DNA from: Spirodela intermedia
Taxonomy: Eukaryota > Streptophyta > Magnoliopsida > Alismatales > Araceae
DNA length: 64,000 nucleotides
Direction: 5' to 3'
Assembly (NCBI GenBank): GCA_902729315.2
Contig: LR746265.1
Coordinates: forward strand, 5,684,892-5,748,891
The notes beneath the pieces are model-generated. The model was given only the letters and a program-made list of their open reading frames with translations, was not told the DNA's origin and searched no databases. Both the position numbers and the translations under genes were made by a program. Shown one piece after another: positions 1 through 14,200 of the stretch (positions are counted from its first letter, which is position 1; each line of letters begins with the position of its first letter).

Positions 1-3000
1 CATCCCGCAGCCATCACTTTCTCGGACGGGGCGTCAACAGTGGTGGTGGCTGCTCAGGTTCTTTCAGGTTCTTCTCTGTATGCGTATGGGGATGTGAGTC
101 TGAAGCCCGCGGGTGAGGGCCATTATCAAGTGAGACCGTCCCTTCCAGAGGCAAAATGGGAGCACCACAAGGTCCACGACCAGAGGTCAGTGATTACTTT
201 GTTTGGGACAAAGGCAAGTTATGGTACTGCTGACCGGAGTACCGTCATCGTCTCGTGTTCTGAAGGTACTGCCTGCTTGTGAAATGTTCTTGCTTCTCGC
301 GCAGCTTGTTTTTTCTTTCTTATTGATGATGATTTCTTAAGGTAATTATTTTACTTCGAGATGCTTGATGTTGGTGTTCATATTTTTCTACATGCACTGT
401 AAGACAGAATTTCAAAGAGTGAGAGAAGCTGCAATAACATCTTTTAAAAATAAAATAAATTGATCGATACGATAAATCACTAATAACAAGAGAATGTGTA
501 TAATACATGAATTACATCACTAAAAGTTTGATGAGGGAGCCTGTTTCTTCTCTTTGCATCTCGTGGGTTAGTCCTCAGGTCGCACAGCCTAGTCCATGGA
601 GAGCACAGGCCTGTTCCTCGTGAATAAGGATCAGAAAACCAAAAACCAGAACCACACTGATCCTTGTTTTGTTTCCTGGAAATTCTCGTATCCTTTGCCA
701 TGACTGGTTCCTACCATTTTGATCCGGTTCAATGGTTTCAGTATGAACTGGCTGGCTTTCTATTCCCTGGTTGCAAAGTTCACATGTCTTACTTTCTATT
801 TTGCTGAACATTTCGACCATGGCATCCAATATTCTATTGCAGTATCTACTCTTGTTGATTATTATCTGAATGTCATTATGTTTGGAGTCAATGGGCATTG
901 CTATAAACCTCTCTCGTCAAGGCATTGAATTCTGTATGATAAGCATCACATGAAATGACCAAATCCAACAAAAAACATTAGGAAATTGAGATCGATGTCG
1001 AGCACAATGTTAGCCTATAAAGAACTGTCGATACACTTTTAAGATTCTGTATTTGGATTGTATCATGTTGTATTCAACCAAAACACCAGAAGGATGATTG
1101 GAGCCAGAGAGCTACATTATTTCTTGAAAAATGTATTCATAACTTATTATTCAAAGGTTTATGGCATAAGATTATGGGCAAGGAAAAACTGAGAGTCATC
1201 ACTCATAGACTGTTCCTTTTTGTTTAATGCTTGTAGTTAAAGGTACTCTCTGTAATTGGACCGTGCCTTTATTTTGAAATAATCTCTCTTTAACTGTCAA
1301 CTTAAAACAATCATCACTCAAAATTTTCATTTTTTCAGGTCCTGGAATGATCCTTTATTTTTTAGTTAATGGTTACTGGCGTTAAATTATTGTCAAGAAA
1401 AGCCTGAGCGTTTTCACGCGTAAATTCTTTTCTTTTTAGTTTATGCATGTAGATGGTGATGGTTTCTTTAATTATATTTTGCCTTCTTGACGCGGAAAAA
1501 GGATCTCAAGATTTAGTGGGTCGTTCTTCATGGAAAAATCTGGACTGTCTGGGAGGGGAGGGGTGGGGGAGATGCATATTTTTAATGGTCAAGTGCTTCA
1601 ACAGTTACAGTTTTTAGTTGGGTGTGTGATAAGATCAAAGGGGGTACGAGATATCTTTATGTACGGAGGGCTGAATCTGTTACTGATGCAGGGTACAGTT
1701 TGATGTATTGGGATTTTTTTGAGAGCTTGCATGCTGAACACTTGCACACACTATCTTTTTACTATCTAATCGTCACATGGTACTACCCGCTTAAAAAAAA
1801 TAATGAATTGTGCCTTAACTTTTTCAGTTTGTTGAAAAGGCATCCTTCTCGAAATGTTTTTAGACTTTTTAAAGTGAAACAGATAAAAGCAGCTTTCACT
1901 TTGCAGGCACTGACATTAAGCTTTGGCATGGAAAAACTGGGAAGAACTTGGGGGCTGTTAATTCAAACCAGCTTAAAAACTCCATGGCTACAATATCTCC
2001 GAATGGCCGTTTTCTGGCTGCTGCTGCATTTACTGCAGATGTGAAGGTTGGTATTTTTTTGGCTATCTTTTCAAACAGCATGCTATCACTGGAGAGATAT
2101 GTATGGGTGCATGTGGTTGTAATAAATCTACGTATTGATCATAGGGAATTTTCTTTAGTTAAAATCGGTGTGATCTTTTCATCGATATCATATTGTTCCA
2201 TAGAGTAGATCTAATCATATGTATTCTCATGATGTTATTTCCAATATTATGGTATTGCTGGAAGTTGGAGATGGTTAGAGAGAGAATGTCATATTAATTT
2301 TAGGTGCTGACGATATGGTGAACAGTGATAGACTCAGGATATTACATGCAAAAAGTGTGCTGTCAGTTTTGGGAGGGTGGATAAACGTCCATAACTGTTA
2401 AACAAGAATAAAAATACAGAACATTGCAGAAATGGAAAAATAAAATAAAAAATCTTCCCAGGTAGAACTTCTCTTTCTAGTTTGGCAAAACTGGGGAAAA
2501 ATGAAGTTCTGCCCTACAAATGGATTTCTAGAATGTTTGACAGTTGGGATGCAGCATATTTCTGAACATTCTTCATCCTCTACGGGAGGAAGTGCATGGA
2601 CACTCACAACCCACGTTGTGCAATAAGCTCTAGTTCCCAAACATGGGACAAATTCATTACAAGCGTGGGATATAGACCTCCAGTATTTGTCATTCATATC
2701 ATGATGTGAATTTGACAGGTTCAACGTGATCTGTATTTGCATCATCTGACAGTAATGTTGATGTTTTGTGTATTGGTATTACGATTATAACTTGCTTTTC
2801 TTCTACGATAGCTGCTGGATTCTGCTTCGACTGAACATGCCAGTGTTCCACTGACTTCAATCAGAGTTTTTTATGTGATATGTTGCTGACTTTATTACCT
2901 TCTATTTGTATACAAGTGGTGCATTACGACCTGCGCGTTTTTCTGTCATCACCTTGAGATAGTCGTGTGGGTCAACAAGTCAAAAAGTGAACAATTGTAT

Positions 3001-6000
3001 ATGATGCTGAAGTTGGTCAGCTTTATTGGGCTTTTCTTTTGAGGGGTGCAATTATCTAATTCCCACGCAACCTATTTCCGGGCCTTGTACCATATGGAAT
3101 CGTCTAATTGTAGCAACAATGAGATGCATGCATCATATCTGAACGACAAAGTGGTCTAGTCTACTAGTTGGTCGGAACCTCTGAATTTCTGAAACCCAAG
3201 GACATTTAAATTAATGAAATCATACATGAAATATGAGATGAGTGCAATTAAAAGTGTGCATGAATTTCTTTGATATTACTTTTTTGTCAACAGGGAAGGG
3301 GACTATTTTTTCTATCTGCATTTATGTTTTGGGTGTTTGTGTTTTTCCCTGGTCTAAGGATAATGGTTTCGTGAAACTAAATTCAGTTTGGCTCATTGTT
3401 TCGCATCTTCGTTGATCACTTACAAGCTGTTTTATTTGATGTCCAACTTAATAGAAGAATGTTTATCAGTCAAAGCAAAACTAGACTGTGGCTAGTTTTC
3501 ACTTTGGTGTCTTGTCTTTTATATCAAAATTCTAGTTCTATTGTTCTTTTTGTCCTTTCTTGGCCACTTATTTGTTATTTAATGAGTTTTTATCGTTTCT
3601 TTTAAAGTATGTGAGGTTGCCAAGTTGCACCACAAAGCAGAGAAAAACACAAAAAGTGTGACCTTTTTGCTTTTCTAGGTATGGGAGGTTATTTACTCTA
3701 AGGATGGGTCAGTGAAAGAGATTTTGAGAGCAATGCAGCTGAAGGGACATGAGGTTATGCAACTTTCCGATGCTCTTTGTATTTTCTACATGTCTAGTCC
3801 TCTTCATCATCTCTGCTTGACGTTCTTACCTGAGGCAGTTCCGTTTTCCGATCGTTTTATGACAACAACTGTCCATCTAACTCTTTGATTGAACAATAGA
3901 TGACGATAATGACAACAGTTATTATATTTTCTTTAGTCTGAATCGTAGTATTTAAGTCAGTTCCTTCACACAGTAGGCAAGCCTTGAGCAGTGCTCTGTG
4001 CTCTAGTTCAGGTGAACAAAGCTTCAGAGCTCTTTGTTCACGTGAAATTGAATGGCCTAAAAAGCAGTTCACCCAAACAGGAAGTGTGCTCTTCTAAATA
4101 TGAATATGTATCATATCTATAATTGATGTCAAATATTTATAAATATAGCCTGATTTTATTTTCCTTTAACATACCAAAACGTCGGACATTTGGTGCGAAT
4201 GTTTCAGACAAGTATTTCTATGATGTTTATAGTATGTATACTTATACATTTTTTATTCATTAAATATTTCAGACATAGATACTATACTGATACAAGGGAT
4301 ATCTGAAGCATTAGATGATAGAGAACCATTTTAGTCTTTTTAGGAACACTAGCAACCTGAAACTAAAGAATTGAGACAAATTGTCTCTTTTACTTATAAG
4401 AAATAAATTAGTCATTTCTTTCTGGCAGGCTTGGGGAACATTTCGACGATACTTGAAGATACATTTTCTCATTTCTTTCTATGCCGATAATACTCTCGTT
4501 GTTTTAACCTTGCTAACAAGATCTGGGTCAATATGGGAATCAGGAGACCGTCCCCCCTCTTTCCAAGGAGAAAACATCAACCCTCTTTTGTGCTAATATC
4601 TCCTCTTTGGAGGCATGGTATCACATCATCTTGTTCTCCAAAGTCCAACTTCCTATTTATCTGAGGTCAATGGTCAATTTAGTCAGTTTCTAGTATTCAC
4701 GTGCATTTGTGATATGTGACAATCTCAAAATTCTTCGTGATGATAAGTAGGGAAAAAAAAAAGAGCTGTGTGCTTTACAAAGCACGAAAATATAGTGTTC
4801 CCTTCTTTTGATGAGAAAAATATTAGTTTTCAATGCTGTGTCATTTTTCATTTATGACCTAGTTCAAGATTACTTGAGTAAATAGGTAGTTATCGATACT
4901 GATATAAACCAGTTTATCAAAAAAATCATGGATGGAAACCTTTCATGTGAATTATCAAGTTTGTATTTAAAAGCCATGTGGATGGCTTCTTCCTGGGTAA
5001 CTGATTATCTCTTGAGGAGAGATTTAGGTTCCAATTTCTAATCTCTTTCTGAAGCTTAGTTCCATTATGGTCCGTGATGCATTTCTGCTCGGAGAAGGCT
5101 TCAACTGCGATCTACACCACCGTGCTACTTGTTCCCACGGAAATGTTATGATGGCTGTCTATTTCAAAGACTGCTGCTTCCAGATGACCTTCTGAAAAAT
5201 CAGGCACCAGTGACCCCCTAGCCATTTCAGTCCTGGCTTGTTTGGATATCACCTCAAAATTATGTGAATGAGGCGTTCTGGCCGACAGTACCTAAGTAGG
5301 GCATGCAGAAGCATTAATTTTCTCTTCATTGACCTAAGCACTTCAGGGAAGTTGATATTGATTCCTTAGATCTCTTGTCTGTCAATAATAGTCAGATCAT
5401 AACCATTTCATTGATGCTTCTTAATAATGTACATGGTTCGAGGTAAGGATGTCCAAGAATTTATTGATGTAAACCTAATGCATCAACATGTCTTAGCAAC
5501 ACCATGTCAATAAAGGTCTATTATCGAGAGAGAATGAGTATTGTACCATCAAGTTTACCCGATGTTCTGTATTATCTGCCATTAGCAACTTCTCTTCTGT
5601 ACACATTTACCTTTTCAGAAGGTTAGTTTTTCTTGTGTAGTGCGCTGCCTTGATTCCATCATGATTACGGCCTCTACAACTCCTACTTAGGATTCTCAAT
5701 TCTACCACATCAATTCCTATGCTTATGCGTTTCTGCAGTGTGGCATTTCAACAGATGGATTCTCACTTAAAAAGGATGATTTAGATTGAACCATTGATGC
5801 CCCCATGCCCAAATTTTTTTTTTAGGTCTTGTTAATGTTTTTTTTTTTTTTGCATTTCCTTTTAAATTTTTATGCCATTTCACTGCATTGCTTCTGATAT
5901 GTTCCCTTATTTCATTGAATTTTTCCTTGTATTTTAGACTTCAATAAAGGGAAAGTAATCAGATATTAATTTTTTTTAAGATGGTAAATCCTTTGATGGC

Positions 6001-9000
6001 ATTTTATTTTGTAGTTGACCGGGCTATTATGTTGTCTCCTCTGTAGGATAGATTTTTATTATTCTAAATTCATCTTCTCTGGTTTTCAGAGTGCAGTAAC
6101 TTGGTTGTGTTTCACTCCAGATTCCGAAAGGATCATTACAGCATCAAAAGATAGATCCATTAGAGTGTGGAATATCAATGGTAAAAATCTTTTATAAGTT
6201 CCCTTGGCAATGGTTTCGTACCTATACTATTGAAATAACACTATGCTATGGCAGCCATAAAAAGAATACAGAGAATGGCTAGGGAAAGTTTGTGTATGAG
6301 GCAGCGAGGAGGCTTTTTTTATTGTTTTCTTTCCCTTTTGGGTTGGTGCCTGTTGTGTAAATATGATGAATGGGGGAAATTAAGGAGAAAAGAGAGGTCA
6401 CTTATGAACAGGAGCTGGGAAAAAAATAAAAGATTCTAAGGCGTCACACCTTATGCTTGTGCAATTAATAGACAGTTAATCCATCTCTGGTACCTTTTCT
6501 GTGTCCTTTAACTTCTGGCTTCGATACAGCAGAGCTCTGGTCAAACTCACTTGATACAGGCCAGTAGATCTAACCTGAAAGCTTCGTGTTTCTTCTGACT
6601 TGAGATTTCTGATAGTTTGCAGAACATGATCCACCATCAGAAGGTTTTTTGACTAAAATCTGATTTTAAATGCAATATCTTGTACGTTGGAAATCCATAC
6701 TTGACACCCTTCTGCTTTTATTGTATTTGGAGTCTTGAACTGAAGTAAGTTCTATTAGCGATACTGATTTATGGTCATATTTCAAAATGACATTTCCAAG
6801 CATGTTTCCTGTAAGACTATCATTCCTAAACATGAATGTTTTGGAGAGTTAATTTGATTCCTTACATATGACTCAAATTGGTCTCGGAACTTGAGGCCCA
6901 CTGACTGGTTGTAGTTGTTGTAATCTCCAGCAGTTAGCCACTCCTTTCCCAGGAGCTGTTATGTGACACTTTTGAATGTAACGTGGCTCTTTCCTTCCTG
7001 GCCTGCTAGTACTTCCAGTCCCGCAGAAATGAGGTGCAATAGATTGTTAGTTTAGCCGTCTGTGTCAAACTGGCTGGCCTTGTTCTGCATCTCCAGAAGG
7101 GTGGCGCTGAGGTGGAGTTAAAGAAAAAGAGGATTTTTATGGATAGCGATAGAAGGTACTAAGTTGGTAAAGAATAGAGGAAGCCTGGAAACAAATACGT
7201 GAAACATTTCCCCTGGTTGGGGCTGGGGATCCTGTTAAGTTAAAAACCTAAATTGGATCTGGAAGTATTTTTTAGCTGACACTGGATGGTTGTGCATAAT
7301 GTAAATTGGATGATTCATATGTGGATGATGGTAGAGTCATGCAGGCATATGATGAGGATTCCTGTCCTTTTCTCCCAATGAATCACCAAGTGGGAACTCA
7401 ATACCTCCCACCTTTCACTGGTGACTTAGTAGACTAGGAGTCTAAGATCTTCCGAGCCAACTTTGGTGACTGATGCTGGAACATCCCCCCAGTTGTCACG
7501 CACTGTACAACTCCTCTTTTCTTGTTATTTTTGGAGCTGTCTCGCATCATGGTCTTGCAAAATGCTATCAAATGCAATGGGTTTTTGTTTGCCGCCCGGG
7601 TCATTATTTTAATGCATCTAGATAATTTTATCTGCTTTCTTTGTGCTAGAGCATCAGAATAACGTTTTCGTTTGGTCTTTTTGTTTTTCTGATGGTATTG
7701 CAACTTTGAAGTTCGTTACCATCTCGATGAGGACCCGAAGACCCTGAAAGTGTTCCCAATAACTCTTTGTGACGCCAAAGGTTCTGTTTTGCATTATGAT
7801 CGTATCAGTCTTTCGCCTGATGGACGGATATTAGTTGCTACTCATGGATCTACCTTGCAATGGCTGTGTGCTGAGACTGGAAAGGTTTTGGATACGGCTG
7901 CTAGTTCACATGAAGGTGCAACTTTTCTTCTTTATTTCTATCTTTTTTATAATAATATATTTTTTTCCTACAGTTGGTCATTGTTATCTATAAACGGCTC
8001 TTAACTAATTGTCATGCTGTGATCTTCCGCATGTTTGTAATGCCGAAAAAATGATTCTTCTTGCATATGATTTCATTGAAATTCTTGTTTAAGCATGTTT
8101 TTATCTATCATCATAATGTTTATTCTGTGCATATTTTCCCTGCATTCTTGTTTGCACATATTGTTGAAATATCCTCTGAAGACGACTTATTTTATGTGGT
8201 TTATGCTGTTCTCGCAACTTACAGCTGTTACTCTGATACTAACTGGTGCATTGACGCTTTAAATGTTTTTTGGTTGTAAAAGCAAGCTTTGACACAGTTC
8301 AACAGAAACCTTACAACAGCACATATTTAAAAATGTTCTCTTTTAGTAAGTTAGGTATGTGATAAAATTGGGGATTCTGTCTATGAAAATTCTATCATTC
8401 ATTACATTCCATCTCCAGAATTGTATTCTCAATTACTTGTCCAAAAGCAATTGGCTCCTTGGCACTTTGTAAAATGAGCTATAAAGTAATACTTAGAATC
8501 AGGTGCAGGTTGCGGTCATCCTCGAGTGAGACTGATCCAGATTTCAACCTGGACAGGAATTAGGTGATTCCTGGGAAATCAATCCAAATGGGGGGGCGAA
8601 AACATGAAATAAAAAGGAACTTTATGCAAAAGCAACTAATCAGAACTTTTTTCTGAGATCAGCTTTGAAAGTGTACGTGCTCCAGTTTTCTGAAGACGCC
8701 CATTTCTAGTGGCTGGAGATGGAGAATGATTAGAAGGAAAACAATGATTATGCATGTGTTGGCTTCTGTTAAGAGGCAATGACGAGTATAAATGCCCATG
8801 TGGCAGCCACACGAGTAGTGGCTAGTGGCCGCTGGTGTCCTGGCAGCCGAAGACAGCAGCACCGTGAGGCATAGAATGTTCACTGGAGGGTGCACATCCT
8901 TCTTTTTCCCTTTCTGTTTTTTCCTTCACTACTGCGCCGCTGCTTCGAAATCTATATATTAAATGGTTAAAATTAGAGACGGTCAAAAAGACTTTGCATG

Positions 9001-10018
9001 ATCTCCATTTTGGTCCATTAATGTAAAAATAGGGTCTTATCTGTGTGCATGAAACGTAAGGGTTAAAGATACCCATTGTATAAAATGGATCAAATGTGTA
9101 GCTGTAGATGTTATCAAATATCAAATCACAGAAGCAGAAAGAGACCCTTATGCTTCTTTCGAAGGTCTGATACCCGTATTTAATGATATCAAATCGGGGC
9201 GGCTATTTTAGACCATATAACTGTAAATGAACACCATCCTTGATAGATGGAATTATCTTTTTAACCAGCGTTGATCATTCCCTATTTTTCACTTTCTCTT
9301 CTCTCTTCTTATTATGCTCCACCTGCTGAAATCAGTTAACTTGGGATGATGCACATCATTCACTTAATATCTTTCCCCCATGATGTATTATTAGATTTCC
9401 TTTTTCAGAATTCCTGCTTTTGATTCATTCTTTAACTTTCGTGGGATATTTCCATATTGCAGGCGAAATCACTGGCCTTGCTTGGTCGCCTCAGATGATT
9501 CCATTAGGTAATTGCTTTTAGATCTTCTCCAAGTCTTCATGATTAAGCATGGAGCGGTAACATCCTAGAGCTAGTATTTTCTTGGTTCATAACCCGTGCA
9601 TTGGTGGGGCCATGATGGCAAGACAAACCCAGAAGAAATTGGCCATACGACAAGCAATGTCTGATGTCTTCTGCGTAATGACTTTTTTAGAATCCTCTCC
9701 TAACCCATTCCACTTATTTAAATTTTCATAAAATCGAATATATTTTAAACAAGGTATGATTCTTTCATTCTTAAATATCCAAATATGCAATTTCCTGACC
9801 GGGTAAATGTTACTAGAAGCCAATTATTATGGATGAGTTTTCTGATGTACTCTGGCATGTTATTCTACAGTAGCAGGTACTCTATTCCCTGTATTCCCTC
9901 TCTCTGATGGATTGTCTCTGGTAATCTCTTCCTTCCAGGGGGTACTCTTGCCTTCGTGTTAGCCACAGCGGGAACTGACAAGAAAGTGAAGCTTTGGTCG
10001 CCTCCAGATGCCCGCTGA
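1..10018 (+). CDS. TBL2-like WD40 repeat protein, C-terminal part
   Basis: Partial gene entering from the left. Predicted coding exons are 1-265, 1907-2046, 3679-3753, 6090-6180, 7712-7915, 9463-9507 and 9939-10018 (TGA). All junctions are GT-AG and the phases join, giving the last 299 residues. The protein matches plant homologues of transducin beta-like protein 2, a WD40 propeller protein that in animals is anchored in the ER membrane by an N-terminal segment lying outside this window. WD-type blade ends are visible: IKLWHG (exon 2), VWEV (exon 3), IRVWNING (exon 4), LQWLCAETG (exon 5) and the terminal KKVKLWSPP (exon 7). The conserved blocks ATISPNGRFLAAAAFTADVK and YHLDEDPKTLKVFPI are family-specific. 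Exon 6 is only 45 bp. Nothing is broken in the visible part. The exact molecular role in plants is not established from the sequence. Confidence 0.9.
266..9938 (+). other. Six introns of the TBL2-like gene
   Basis: Introns lie at 266-1906, 2047-3678, 3754-6089, 6181-7711, 7916-9462 and 9508-9938. Five of the six are 1.5-2.3 kb, long against 45-265 bp exons. They are AT-rich, with T-runs such as 5814-5849. I see no nested gene, no intact transposon and no convincing coding block on either strand. Short open frames here have no family resemblance. Confidence 0.75.
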
Positions 10019-10299
10019 AGAATCATGGACTGACGGATGATGAACAGTCGGCCTTCTCTGCTCTGGGAAATTCGCTCTTATTTTCTGGGACACTAACCAG
10101 TTACATATGAATGAGATTTTGATCTATAGAGACTACTCACTCATTCACTAGAGTCTGATCATTCTCCAGGAAGATGTTCCTGGCACCACTTACTCCAAGC
10201 ATTCGGTTTCAGGAAATTTCAAGTACGAATTATGCTTTATTTTATAATCATGAACGGATATTTTCCCATATGTTGAAATTTTTATCTATGCTTACTGTG

Positions 10300-10571
10300 G
10301 TCAACTTTAGCTAGTTTTCCTTTATCAACTTTTATGAAGGGATATGTGGATTCGTTGACCGGGTGGGTTTAGATTCTACTGACCAATCTAAGATAAGGAG
10401 GTGCAACCTCTGACTTTGCTCTCGTTCAGCCCGGCTGGTGGCGTATTCCGGCCGGGGGGTTATCCGCACGCTCATCGGTCAAGTGGTTCTCTCTATTTGG
10501 AGCACATTACATCACCTTGGAGGCGTTATGTCATATAACTTCCGTGCCATTTTAAAAAATTCCTTCAACAG
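10300..10571 (+). repeat. Dispersed repeat, copy 1 of an inverted pair
   Basis: Aligns by eye, with small gaps, to the reverse complement of 23569-23855. Matching anchors in order are GGTCAACTTT, TTGACCGGGTGG, GGGTTTAGATT, TTTGCTCTCGTTCAGC, ATTCCGGCCGGGG, CGGTCAAGTGGT, ATTTGGAG, ACATTACAT and TTAAAAAATTCCTTC. It lies about 280 bp downstream of the TBL2-like stop codon. No terminal repeats or coding potential were recognised. Confidence 0.75.
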
Positions 10572-10576
10572 GTCGT

Positions 10577-10579
<3 letters not shown>

Positions 10580-10623
<44 letters not shown>
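10580..10623. repeat. (GA)n microsatellite
   Basis: About 43 bp of uninterrupted GA dinucleotides directly after inverted-repeat copy 1. Confidence 0.95.
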
Positions 10624-10625
<2 letters not shown>

Positions 10626-11194
10626 CGGGTTTGTGCGTGGCGTCTTCGTAGAGCAGATGCACCGACAAAATCAGGTGCTGTTGTCCCCTGATTTTTCGCA
10701 AACGATATCACCCCTGAATGTGATTGGGGAATATATTATATTATATATAAATATGAAATTCATTTAATGGCGCATATAATAAATTTTATTATGTCATGAA
10801 AAAGTAAATAATGGGCGGTAACGGATGGGCTTCCCCACTTTGTTCGGCGGTCGGAGAGCATTAAATTGGCGGGGGGAGAGGATCCCATTCGGGCACATGA
10901 TCGGTTTGTTGGGTTAGCCTTATTTTAACCTGACAGCTCTGAGCGTACGGAAGGATCGAATGGAGCTCATAGATTATATTTTTTTTCAGACAAGAACCGA
11001 TCTGGATTTTCCCCACGTGCGCCCTCCAAACCGCCCGTTGGACGCAGCGGAGGGATCCACCGGAAACCTAACATTAGCAAGGGCCCGGTGCGGACACGAG
11101 AGGGGGAGAAGGGTCTCTTCTCCCCGCCATGTAACAGCGGCGGGTGCTGGGAAGCAACCGCCCTCCCCTCTCCGGAGGACCCGTCGAGCCATGG

Positions 11195-11203
11195 CTATAT
11201 AAA
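11195..11203 (+). promoter_or_regulatory. TATA box of the subtilase gene
   Basis: TATATAAAC lies 95 bp upstream of the predicted ATG at 11290, in GC-rich surroundings. Transcription would start near 11225-11235, giving a leader of roughly 60 bp. Confidence 0.65.
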
Positions 11204-11289
11204 CTGCGGCCTCCTCTTCTCTCCTCCCTCGGAGCCCACCACCGTTCATACCTTCGCGAGGACCTGCGAGCACGTCCTCAGCGAAGGGT

Positions 11290-14200
11290 ATGAACGGGTT
11301 CGTTCGCGCAGTCAGCATGCGGGGCCTCGCCGTCGCCGTCGCTCTGCTGCTCGTCGCGGCGGCGGGGATCGCCTCGGCGGCCGGCGGCGAGAGGAAGGTA
11401 ACTGACGCCTTCCGTTGGTCGTCGGCTGAGTGAATCAGGAAGGTTGAGGGAGTTGGAAGATTAACGTGGTCTTGTTGCAGCAGAAATATATAGTGTACAT
11501 GGGAGATAAACTTCACCCAAGCGTGGACGCAGTCGCCGCCCACCATAGCCTTCTGGCGGACGTCCTCGGAAAGTATGCGAGACGGAGACCCCTCCTGCTG
11601 GCTCTTTCTTGGTGCTCTTGTTCTTCTTCTTTGATTGTAACGTGGGCGTGTTTTTTCATGTGTTCCTCAACGGTGGCAGCCATGATGACGCCAAGGGCTC
11701 CATCTTCCACAGCTACACTCGCAGTATGAACGCCTTCGCCGCGATGCTGTCCCCGGAGGAGGCCAGCAAGGTGTCCGGTAGGTTGCACCGGTGAAGTCCA
11801 TGATCTTCTTCCCCGTTCAAGGTTTGACGGGGGAGGAAGTCATCTTTCTGTCTCTCTACCTCTCTTTCTCTATCCATCTCTGCCTTTTGTTAATCTCAGA
11901 ACTGGAGGATGTTATCTCCGTCTTCCCCTGCAAAACTCGGAGGATGCAGACGACGAGGTCATGGGACTACATTGGCTTATCTCCTGAAGTCAAGAGGAGA
12001 CAGGCCGCGGAGAGTGATGTAATCATCGGCATGATCGACTCCGGTAATTTTCCCTGGAACGATCTCGGGGAGGCTTTCAGATCTTACCGACAACTTAGTC
12101 ATCCTCCATGGCCAACATTAACAGGCATCGACCCGACCCTGGAGAGCTTCAGAGATGAAGGCTTCGGGCCTCCGCCGGCCAGATGGAAGGGGACCTGCGG
12201 CCCTTACGAGAACTTCAAGTGCAACAGGTAATGTCATCACGGCTCTCGCTCGTTGTGTTAGCAAGAAAAATAAAGACCAAATTTTTTTTCACAGGTAATG
12301 TTATCTTTCTGGTGCAGAAAAATCATCGGAGCGGAATTCTTCCGGCACTCTCTGCAGCTCCCGATTGGTGAGAGCGCCTCCCCTCTGGACATGACGGGCC
12401 ACGGCTCGCACACGGCGGCCATCGCCGCCGGGTCGCTCGTCCAGAGGGCGGAGTTCTTCGGCCTTGCGGGAGGGACCGCGAGGGGAGGCGTCCCGTCGGC
12501 GAGGATCGCCGTCTACAAGGTCTGCTACACTGACCACACCTGCAATGACGAGGACGTGCTGTCGGCGTTCGATGCCGCCGCAAACGATGGGGTCGACATC
12601 ATAAACCTCTCTCTGGGGGGTGACTACGGGTTGACGTTGACGGATGCCCTCGCCGTCGGGTCCTACCACGCGATGAAGTTCAACATTCTCACCGCCGCCG
12701 CCGCCGGCAACCAAGGCCCCTTCCACCGGTCCATCATGAACTTCTCCCCGTGGATGCTCACCGTCGGCGCCAGCACCGTCGACCGCCAGCTGAGAACAGA
12801 TCTCATCCTGGGCAACGGGGAGAGGATCACGGTGAGCGTCGACGGCTCCACGGCAGAACCCACCAACCATCATCGGGTTTTTCTGACCACAAGTTTCTCT
12901 TGCACCTTCAGGGAGTCTCGGTGAACACCTTCGAGACGCCCAACCATACCATCCCGATCATCCGCGGCTTCGACGCTAGCGCAGAGTTGGGTTTGGAGCT
13001 GTCGGCCATGTAAGTTCACTTCTGAGATTCCTCCATCAAGACCACCGTTTGTGACCGCTTTCATGGGGAGGCGAAGGGCTAACAGAGAGGGTCTGTGGCT
13101 CCTGGTGCAGGAGGTGCATGCCCGATTCGCTGAAACCTGAGGCCGTGAACGGCAAGATCGTGCATTGCCTGGTCACCGGCGGCGCTGGGACGTCGGACGA
13201 GGCGGTCCGAGAAGCGGGAGGGGCCGGCATGATCGTCCAGGTGTACACCATGACCGACACCCCTGAGGTCTTTCTCGTCCCGACGACAGTGGTAGCGAAG
13301 GATGACGGCAAGAGGGTCGCCTCCTACCTGAAATCGACCAAGTGAGTGAAGAAGGAGATCTCGTGCTCTCCGTTATATTATTCAGCTCTTCATTCTTCTC
13401 CATTGCTCCGTGCTCTCAGGTCTCCGGTGGGAACCATTGCCAAGTCCTACGCCATAAACATGAGCAACCCAACAGTGCCCTCCTTTTCCGGCAGGGGACC
13501 GAACCCTGTTTACCACAGCATTCTCAAGGTGATCAACTCGCCTTCTGGTCTACCAGGGTCCTTTCTAACGAAGCTCTAACTTGGCGCCGGTGTGTGCGGG
13601 CAGCCGGATATCGTCGCACCAGGGGTGGACATACTGTCGGCGCACCCCATGTACGTGCCGATCACCGGGAATAATGACCCGCGGCGCTCACGTTTCAACA
13701 TCCTCTCCGGCACATCGATGTCCACTCCCCATGCGGCGGCCGTAGCGGCATATATCAAGAGCTTCCACCCCGACTGGTCCCCCGCGGCGATCAAATCCGC
13801 CATGATGACCACAGGTGACGTCGTCCGGATCTCCCTCGGTCTCCTTTTCTTCTGCTCTTGTCGCCGGCAGGTTTTGATCATCTCTCTCCGCCTGCAGCCG
13901 TCGTGATGACGAGGGAGAGCGCAAACATCAGCGATGTCGAGTACGCCTACGGTTCTGGCATGATCAACCCAGTGAGGGCCGTTGACCCAGGGCTGATCTA
14001 TAACATCGGCAGCCTCGATTGGTTGTCCTTCCTCTGCGCACAGACGACCAACCAGACGGCCATCAGGATCCTCTCCGCCCAGGACAAGCTGGTCTGTACC
14101 GACCTACCCAAGATCAGGCCCACCTACGACAGCCTCAACTACCCGAGCTTCCACTTTCACGTGGAAGACTCATCGAAGGGGAAGACCGCCGTCTTCCGGC

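Larger units (their letters stand above)
10019..11289. other. Intergenic region, TBL2-like 3' flank and protease promoter
   Basis: This holds the 3' flank of the WD40 gene, one copy of a diverged inverted repeat (10300-10571), a GA microsatellite, an AT-rich stretch (10725-10810) and then a GC-rich promoter for the protease. A G-box core CACGTG is at 11014-11019. The open frames on both strands at 10960-11405 are GC-rich promoter or leader sequence without family similarity. Confidence 0.6.

Noticed and set aside
12301-12873. 190-codon minus-strand open frame
   Set aside because: Antisense to the subtilase catalytic exon, which has the real domain.
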